Part shown: piece after piece, positions 1-3,339 of the stretch
Layout of the letters: every line of letters starts with the position of its first letter
Position numbering within the stretch: position 1 is the stretch's first letter
Origin: an uncultured Curtobacterium sp.
GTDB taxonomy: Bacteria; Actinomycetota; Actinomycetes; Actinomycetales; Microbacteriaceae
Direction: 5' to 3'
Assembly: GCA_913774725.1 (NCBI GenBank)
Contig: CAJYIG010000397.1
Location: 1 to 5,145, forward strand
Length of the DNA stretch: 5,145 nucleotides
Made by a program: the position numbers and the translations under genes
Notes under the pieces: model-generated
The model's input: only the letters and a program-made list of their open reading frames with translations
What the model was told of the DNA's origin: nothing
Database searches by the model: none

Positions 1-1
1 G

Positions 2-169
2 ACCGCGGGGCACGCGGGCCGCGTCGCCGACGCCGCGCGGCGGAACCCGGCCCTGGGCGGGGCAGCGAGCGCCGCAGCCCGCCGGACCGTGCGTCGATAC
101 ACCGATCACGGGGCCGGGATGGCCTCGCTCGGCGACGTCCTCGGTGACGGCGCGTCCGACACCGACTGA
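2..169 (+). CDS. C-terminal end of an unrecognised protein (5' end outside window)
   Basis: The frame starting at position 2 is open from the window edge to a TGA at 167-169, giving 55 residues. About nine in ten of its codons end in G or C, as expected for a coding frame in this genome, and this is cleaner than the +1 frame. The visible peptide is rich in Ala, Arg and Gly, contains a short stretch reading ADAARRNPALGGAASAARR, and ends in an acidic tail, LGDVLGDGASDTD. No catalytic motif, membrane segment or domain signature is visible, so no function is proposed. The gene would point in the same direction as the sugar transporter downstream but is separated from it by 334 bp, a possible terminator and a new promoter, so it is probably a separate transcription unit. 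It could be a chance open frame, because only 168 bp are visible. Confidence 0.5.
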   Translation, partial: TAGHAGRVADAARRNPALGGAASAAARRTVRRYTDHGAGMASLGDVLGDGASDTD

Positions 170-179
170 GCGGCACGGC

Positions 180-203
180 GACGGCCGTTCGTGGTCGGCC
201 GTC
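180..203 (+). terminator. Possible terminator hairpin after the partial gene
   Basis: A perfect 7-bp GC-rich inverted repeat (GACGGCC at 180-186, GGCCGTC at 197-203) encloses a 10-nt loop. It begins 11 nt after the stop codon at 167-169. There is no U-tract, which is usual for the strong stems in this window, but the stem is much shorter than those at 1973-2020 and 5108-5145. In DNA of this GC content such a dyad can arise by chance. Confidence 0.35.
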
Positions 204-298
204 CAGCTCCCATGCCCTCGGCCACCGGGCATCGCGTCGGAGCCCGCTCGGCCGCCCCTGCGCTGGTCGTCATCGTCGTCGTCGGGCCCTCGACCAGC

Positions 299-322
299 GG
301 ACCGGGGGACCGGCGGACCGGC
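299..322. repeat. Three-copy 8-bp tandem repeat GGACCGG(G/C)
   Basis: The heptamer GGACCGG occurs at 299-305, 307-313 and 315-321 with an exact 8-bp period. The eighth base is G in the first copy and C in the next two. It lies in non-coding DNA between the partial gene and the transporter promoter, more than 100 bp upstream of the -35 box. No function is evident; it may be a simple slippage-derived microrepeat. Confidence 0.6.
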
Positions 323-392
323 GTCGCGCCGTCCGCCAGAATGGTTCCGGGCCGCGACACATCGACCCGCTCCCGCGCTCATCGGGCGTTTC

Positions 393-406
393 TTGGATCG
401 GTCCAA
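393..406. promoter_or_regulatory. 14-bp inverted repeat, candidate operator upstream of the sugar porter
   Basis: The sequence TTGGATCGGTCCAA is an inverted repeat with 5-bp perfect arms, TTGGA and TCCAA, and a 4-bp centre. It lies 25 bp upstream of the TTGACA -35 box. The element GTCCAA recurs at 425-430, 24 bp after its first occurrence at 401-406. The size and TTG...CAA ends resemble the MarR-linked palindromes at 2073, 3296 and 3313, but only 9 of 14 bases match the best of those, so it is more likely a site for a different regulator. No regulator gene adjoins the transporter within the window. Confidence 0.4.
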
Positions 407-423
407 ACGTCACGTCGACAGAA

Positions 424-441
424 TGTCCAATTGACAGGACA
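424..441. promoter_or_regulatory. Inverted repeat overlapping the -35 box, candidate operator
   Basis: TGTCC at 424-428 and GGACA at 437-441 are perfect inverted arms flanking the -35 hexamer TTGACA at 431-436. A second imperfect dyad is nested inside: TGTC at 424-427 against GACA at 433-436. A protein bound here would cover the -35 element, so repression of the transporter is the natural guess. This is inference from position; the dyad could be fortuitous. Confidence 0.35.
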
Positions 442-458
442 TGGAAGCGGGGTACGAT
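431..458 (+). promoter_or_regulatory. Sigma70-type promoter of the sugar porter gene
   Basis: A consensus -35 hexamer TTGACA (431-436) is followed after 16 bp by TACGAT (453-458), which matches TATAAT at four of six positions. Transcription would begin near 465, giving a leader of about 39 nt before the ATG at 504. A further dyad straddles the expected start point: CGCTGC at 459-464 and GCAGCG at 472-477 with a 7-nt spacer. It could be another protein-binding site. The local drop in GC content supports a real promoter. Confidence 0.65.
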
Positions 459-503
459 CGCTGCACGCAACGCAGCGCGATCACCCGACGAAGGAGTCAA
501 CGA

Positions 504-1961
504 ATGGTCGACATCAAGCCGACAGCACCGAACGTCGCACTTCCACCGGTGGGAGCGGGACCCCACCGCCGCCGTCTCGGCGTCCTGGCGCTCGTCGCCA
601 CCTTCGGCGGCCTGCTCTTCGGCTACGACACCGGTGTGATCAACGGCGCGCTGCTCCCCATGAAGGAGGAGCTCGGCCTGACCAACCTGACCGAGGGCGT
701 CGTCACGAGTTCGCTGCTCTTCGGTGCGGCGATCGGCGCGATGCTCGGTGGTCGGATCGCGGACGGCTGGGGGCGCCGGAACACGATCATCCTGCTCGCC
801 GTCACCTTCTTCGTCGGCACGCTGACGTGCGTCGTCGCCCCGGCCTTCGGGGTCATGGTCGTCGGTCGTGTCCTCCTCGGTCTGGCCGTCGGCGGTGCGT
901 CGACCGTGGTGCCCGTCTTCCTCGCCGAGCTCGCGCCGTACGAGATCCGCGGGTCGCTCTCCGGTCGGAACGAGCTCATGATCGTGATCGGCCAGCTCGC
1001 CGCGTTCGTCGTCAACGCGATCATCGGCAACCTGTGGGGCGAGGGCAACGGCGTCTGGCGCGTGATGCTCGCCGTCTGCGCCCTGCCCGCGATCGCGCTC
1101 TTCGTCGGCATGCTCCGCGTCCCGGAGTCGCCGCGCTGGCTCGCGTCGAAGGGCCGCTACGGCGAGGCCTTGTCCGTGCTGGGACAGATCCGGTCGGAAG
1201 AGCGTGCGAAGGCCGAGCTCGACGACATCAGGCGCACGAACGAGGCCGAAGCGCGGGTCCAGCGGGTCAGTGGCTGGCGGACACTGCTCGGCAACAAGTG
1301 GCTGATCCGGATCGTGCTCATCGGGGCGGGCATCGGCGTCGCCCAGCAGCTCACCGGCATCAACTCGATCATGTACTACGGCCAGACCGTCCTCATCGAG
1401 TCCGGTTTCCAGGAGTCCGCGGCCCTGATCGCGAACATCGCCCCCGGGGTCATCGCGGTCGTGGGCGGCGTGATCGCCCTCGCCAACATGGAGCGCATCA
1501 ACCGCCGCACGACCCTCATCATCGGCTACTCGCTGACGACGGTGTGCCACTTCCTGATCGGCATCGCGTCGATGACCCTGGTCGAGGGCAACCCCGCGCG
1601 GCCGTGGGTGATCCTGTTCCTGGTCGTCGCGTTCGTCGGCTCGATGCAGACGTTCCTCAACATCGCGACGTGGGTGATCCTCTCCGAGATCTTCCCGACG
1701 CAGATCCGTGCGCTCGGCATGGGCATCGCGGTCTTCTGCCTCTGGATCGCGAACGCGTTCCTCGGGCTGTACTTCCCGACGATCGTGGCGGCGACCGGCA
1801 TCACGGGGACCTTCTTCGGCTTCGCCGTCGTCGGCGTGCTCGCCCTGCTCTTCATCTGGAAGTTCGTGCCGGAGAGCCGCGGCCGCACCCTCGAGGAGGT
1901 CGAGGAGGGGGTCACCACCGGCAACATCTTCACGGTGCCGCAGAAGGCGTCCGGCCGGTAG
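504..1961 (+). CDS. Sugar porter family MFS transporter, IolT-like (myo-inositol or sugar:H+ symporter)
   Basis: A 485-residue, 12-helix inner-membrane transporter of the major facilitator superfamily, sugar porter family, the usual length. Family motifs are present in order: FGYD with Asp42 in helix 1 (the proton-coupling Asp of XylE-type symporters), GGRIADGWGRR at 82-92, Arg122 (the partner of that Asp), LAELAPYEIRG at 141-150, Gln164, PESPRW at 207-212, QQLTGINSIMYY at 281-292 (sugar contacts), SEIFP at 394-398 and PESRGR at 456-461. From memory it resembles Bacillus IolT along its length more than XylE or AraE, so inositol is a reasonable guess, but substrate cannot be fixed from sequence. 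The loop motif normally D-R-x-G-R-R reads ERINRR at 330-335. The start at 504 has AAGGAG at 491-496 with a 7-nt spacer; an in-frame ATG at 441 lies inside the promoter and is rejected. No sugar catabolic genes are nearby. Confidence 0.96.
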   Translation: MVDIKPTAPNVALPPVGAGPHRRRLGVLALVATFGGLLFGYDTGVINGALLPMKEELGLTNLTEGVVTSSLLFGAAIGAMLGGRIADGWGRRNTIILLAVTFFVGTLTCVVAPAFGVMVVGRVLLGLAVGGASTVVPVFLAELAPYEIRGSLSGRNELMIVIGQLAAFVVNAIIGNLWGEGNGVWRVMLAVCALPAIALFVGMLRVPESPRWLASKGRYGEALSVLGQIRSEERAKAELDDIRRTNEAEARVQRVSGWRTLLGNKWLIRIVLIGAGIGVAQQLTGINSIMYYGQTVLIESGFQESAALIANIAPGVIAVVGGVIALANMERINRRTTLIIGYSLTTVCHFLIGIASMTLVEGNPARPWVILFLVVAFVGSMQTFLNIATWVILSEIFPTQIRALGMGIAVFCLWIANAFLGLYFPTIVAATGITGTFFGFAVVGVLALLFIWKFVPESRGRTLEEVEEGVTTGNIFTVPQKASGR

Positions 1962-1972
1962 AGCCGGCGCAC

Positions 1973-2020
1973 GACGGACGGGAGGCTCGTGGCGACACCG
2001 CCACGGGCCTCCCGTCCGTC
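1973..2020 (+). terminator. Strong terminator after the sugar porter gene
   Basis: Starting 11 nt after the stop codon, GACGGACGGGAGGC (1973-1986) is perfectly complementary to 2007-2020. A G-U pair follows (1987/2006), then 7 further base pairs (1988-1994 with 1999-2005), closing a 4-nt ACAC loop. This gives a nearly continuous 22-bp stem. It lacks a U-tract and is followed by CCCCGTCC, as is common for actinobacterial stem-only terminators. The left arm is identical to the start of the structure at 5108. It isolates the transporter from the DUF4396 operon. Confidence 0.88.
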
Positions 2021-2038
2021 CCCCGTCCTGCTGGGAAG

Positions 2039-2064
2039 GGGCGTGCGCCCGAGCCGTAGGCTCG
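2039..2064 (+). promoter_or_regulatory. Probable promoter region of the DUF4396-MarR operon (TAGGCT -10 box)
   Basis: TAGGCT at 2057-2062 fits the TANNNT -10 pattern common in actinobacteria and would place the transcript start near 2069, just ahead of the palindrome at 2073-2086. No good -35 hexamer is visible at the expected distance, so the assignment is tentative. The region also contains two short adjoining dyads: GGGCG-TG-CGCCC at 2039-2050 and CGAGCC-GTA-GGCTCG at 2050-2064. The second contains the proposed -10 box, so these could be a further binding site or a small hairpin that backs up the terminator just upstream. Confidence 0.45.
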
Positions 2065-2072
2065 GCCCGTCG

Positions 2073-2086
2073 TTGTAGCCGTACAA
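2073..2086. promoter_or_regulatory. Operator copy 1, TTGTAGCCGTACAA, before the DUF4396 gene
   Basis: A 14-bp palindrome with halves TTGTAG and GTACAA around a CC centre; the left half differs from the ideal TTGTAC by one base. The same palindrome occurs twice before the ClC gene. An additional half-site-like GTACAG follows directly at 2087-2092, abutting the Shine-Dalgarno AGGAGG at 2091-2096. Lying just downstream of the probable start of transcription, a bound dimer would block initiation or elongation. The likely ligand is the MarR-type protein encoded by the second gene of this operon, giving autoregulation. Confidence 0.72.
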
Positions 2087-2102
2087 GTACAGGAGGTCGG
2101 GC

Positions 2103-2807
2103 GTGGTCGAACTCGGCGCCGGATCCTTCCCGGTCGCACTCACCGTCACGTGTGCCGCACTGCTCGTGGTCGCGGTCGGCTGCGCCGTGTTCGTCGCCGT
2201 CGACGTCGTGCGGCACCCTCCGCACATGCGCGTCATGGCGCTCGTGTGGCCGCTCACGATGCTGTTCGGCAGTGTCATCTGGCTGGTCTTCTACCTCCGG
2301 CGGGGCCGGGCCACCGCGCCGGACCACGGGCGGTGGGCCGGGACCGCGATCGACACGAGCCACTGCGGTGCCGGGTGCGCCCTCGGCGACCTCGTCGGCG
2401 AGTTCGGGCTGGCGTGGTTCCCCGCGATCGGTGCGCTGGTCGGGCTCGGCTCGCTCTACCAGGACCGCATGGTCGCCGGGTGGGCCGTGGACTTCGTGCT
2501 CGCCTACCTGCTGGGCATCGGGTTCCAGTACTTCGCGATCGCCCCGATGCGCGGGCTCGGGGTCCGCGCCGGCTTGGTCGCCGCGCTCAAGGCGGACACG
2601 CTGAGCATCATCGCGTGGCAGATCGGGATGTACGGCCTCATGGCGGTGTGGCAGCTCGCGGTGTTCCCGGCGGTCTTCGGTGGCCGGGCCAGCGTGTTCT
2701 CGCCCGAGTTCTGGGTCGCGATGCAGTTCGCCATGGTCGCCGGCTTCGTCTGCGCCTACCCGGTCAACGCCTGGCTCGTGCGCCGCGGCATCAAGGAGGC
2801 CATGTGA
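2103..2807 (+). CDS. DUF4396 family polytopic membrane protein
   Basis: A 234-residue protein whose sequence I recognise as the DUF4396 family, which has no established function known to me. Hydrophobic stretches at about 9-34, 44-66, 99-118, 123-148, 165-192 and 203-228 suggest around six membrane segments. The family hallmarks seen are SHCGAGCALGD at 86-96, with His87, Cys88 and Cys92 clustered after the second membrane segment, KADTLSIIAWQIGMYG at 163-178, and a C-terminal FWVAMQ...YPVNAWLVRRGIKEAM. The His/Cys cluster could bind a metal or form a redox pair; this is inference only. Translation starts at GTG 2103, with AGGAGG at 2091-2096 and a 6-nt spacer. The MarR regulator follows after 21 nt, so the two are almost certainly co-transcribed. 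The palindrome at 2073-2086 implies control by that regulator. The length fits an intact protein. Confidence 0.92.
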   Translation: MVELGAGSFPVALTVTCAALLVVAVGCAVFVAVDVVRHPPHMRVMALVWPLTMLFGSVIWLVFYLRRGRATAPDHGRWAGTAIDTSHCGAGCALGDLVGEFGLAWFPAIGALVGLGSLYQDRMVAGWAVDFVLAYLLGIGFQYFAIAPMRGLGVRAGLVAALKADTLSIIAWQIGMYGLMAVWQLAVFPAVFGGRASVFSPEFWVAMQFAMVAGFVCAYPVNAWLVRRGIKEAM

Positions 2808-2828
2808 CGGACTGCGAGGATGGTGGGC

Positions 2829-3278
2829 ATGTCCGACATCGACGAGGTGCTCGCGGCGTCCCGGGGGCTGCTCGGCGTCGTCGCGCGGTCCATGACGACC
2901 GCGCTCGAACACGTCACCGTCCCGCAGTTCCGGCTCATCGTGCTCGTCACCACGCTGGGACCGACCCGCGCCGGTGACCTCGCCGAGCGTCTCGCGGTCG
3001 GGCCGTCCACGCTCACGCGGAACGTCGACCGGCTGGTGGCCGGGGGATGGGTGGAGCGTCGACCCGGACCGCTGAACCGACGCGAGGTGCTCGTCGCCGC
3101 CACCGACCGTGGTCGCGCGCTCGTCGACGAGGTGAGTGCCCGTCGGGGCCGCGAGCTCGCCGAGGTGCTGGAGCGGGTGCCGGAGTCGGACCGCCCCACC
3201 GTGGTCGCCGGCATGCGAGCGCTCCGGACGGCGATGGACGAGCCGCTCCCGGAGGAGGTCTCGGGCTTCGGCGGGTAG
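2829..3278 (+). CDS. MarR family winged helix-turn-helix transcriptional regulator
   Basis: A 149-residue dimeric-type DNA-binding protein of the MarR family, with the normal length and layout. An N-terminal helix is followed by a winged helix-turn-helix at about residues 30-95. The recognition helix lies around GPSTLTRNVDRL (58-69) and the wing around residues 78-88, then come C-terminal dimerisation helices. The wing motif, usually D-R-R, reads Asn83-Arg-Arg. There is no cysteine, so thiol-based redox sensing of the OhrR type is excluded and a small ligand, ion or pH effect is more likely. The start at ATG 2829 is preferred, with GAGG at 2816-2819 and a 9-nt spacer. ATG 2820 directly abuts that GAGG, leaving no spacer. 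It is the second gene of the DUF4396 operon and lies 61 bp before the ClC gene. Three matching palindromes at these two promoters suggest it represses both and thereby itself. Confidence 0.93.
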   Translation: MSDIDEVLAASRGLLGVVARSMTTALEHVTVPQFRLIVLVTTLGPTRAGDLAERLAVGPSTLTRNVDRLVAGGWVERRPGPLNRREVLVAATDRGRALVDEVSARRGRELAEVLERVPESDRPTVVAGMRALRTAMDEPLPEEVSGFGG

Positions 3279-3281
3279 CCC

Positions 3282-3310
3282 TCGACGTCCCACAGTTGTA
3301 CACGTACAAT
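3282..3310 (+). promoter_or_regulatory. Probable promoter of the ClC gene, overlapped by operator copy 2
   Basis: TCGACG at 3282-3287 (four of six matches to TTGACA) is followed after exactly 17 bp by TACAAT at 3305-3310 (five of six matches to TATAAT). Transcription would start near 3317, leaving a leader of about 23 nt. The -10 box lies largely within the palindrome at 3296-3309, and the start point within the one at 3313-3326, so repressor binding and RNA polymerase binding would exclude one another. There is no terminator between the MarR gene and this point, so read-through from the upstream operon is also possible. Confidence 0.65.
3296..3309. promoter_or_regulatory. Operator copy 2, TTGTACACGTACAA, before the ClC gene
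   Basis: This is a perfect inverted repeat with 6-bp arms TTGTAC and GTACAA around an AC centre. It is the best-conserved of the three copies in the window and covers most of the -10 box at 3305-3310. The size and symmetry are those of typical MarR dimer sites, and a MarR gene ends only 17 bp upstream. Confidence 0.8.
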
Positions 3311-3312
3311 CG

Positions 3313-3326
3313 TTGTGCTCGTACAA
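3313..3326. promoter_or_regulatory. Operator copy 3, TTGTGCTCGTACAA, before the ClC gene
   Basis: A 14-bp palindrome with halves TTGTGC and GTACAA, one base off the perfect form. Flanking G3312 and C3327 extend the symmetry by one pair. Its centre is 17 bp from that of copy 2, with a 3-bp gap between the sites, so two dimers could sit side by side. It ends 5 nt before the GGAGG Shine-Dalgarno site of the ClC gene and covers the expected transcription start. Confidence 0.77.
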
Positions 3327-3339
3327 CTGATGGAGGACC

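Larger units (their letters stand above)
170..503 (+). other. Intergenic region upstream of the sugar porter
   Basis: This 334-bp stretch carries no convincing gene. Open frames cross it on both strands, but they translate to low-complexity Pro/Arg/Thr/Ala-rich peptides. Its first half (170-390) is very GC-rich and contains the 180-203 hairpin and a three-copy 8-bp tandem repeat at 299-322. Its second half (391-503) is visibly less GC-rich and holds two inverted repeats (393-406 and 424-441), a sigma70-like promoter (431-458) and the Shine-Dalgarno site of the transporter (491-496). This is the layout of a regulated promoter region. Confidence 0.7.

Noticed and set aside
299..322. Tandem repeat as a CRISPR array
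   Set aside because: The unit is 8 bp and directly tandem, with no spacers and no cas genes nearby.
106..360. An 84-codon minus-strand open frame covering the intergenic region
   Set aside because: Its codon bias is fairly good, but the peptide is low-complexity Pro/Thr/Ala/Arg, it overlaps the partial gene, and no motif or clear conserved feature supports it.
393..406. TTGGATCGGTCCAA as a fourth copy of the MarR operator
   Set aside because: It has the same length and outer bases but only 9 of 14 matches to the best copy, and the inner half-site bases differ, so it is treated as a separate site.
441..503. Upstream ATG (441) as the start of the sugar porter
   Set aside because: It lies between the -35 and -10 boxes of the promoter and has no good Shine-Dalgarno site, whereas ATG 504 has AAGGAG at ideal spacing and matches the family's N-terminus.
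191..2059. A 622-codon plus-strand open frame
   Set aside because: It is an out-of-frame shadow of the sugar porter, rich in Arg and Pro, with no domain signature.
2820..2828. ATG 2820 as the MarR start
   Set aside because: The GAGG element directly abuts it, leaving no spacer; ATG 2829 has workable spacing. The protein differs by only three residues.
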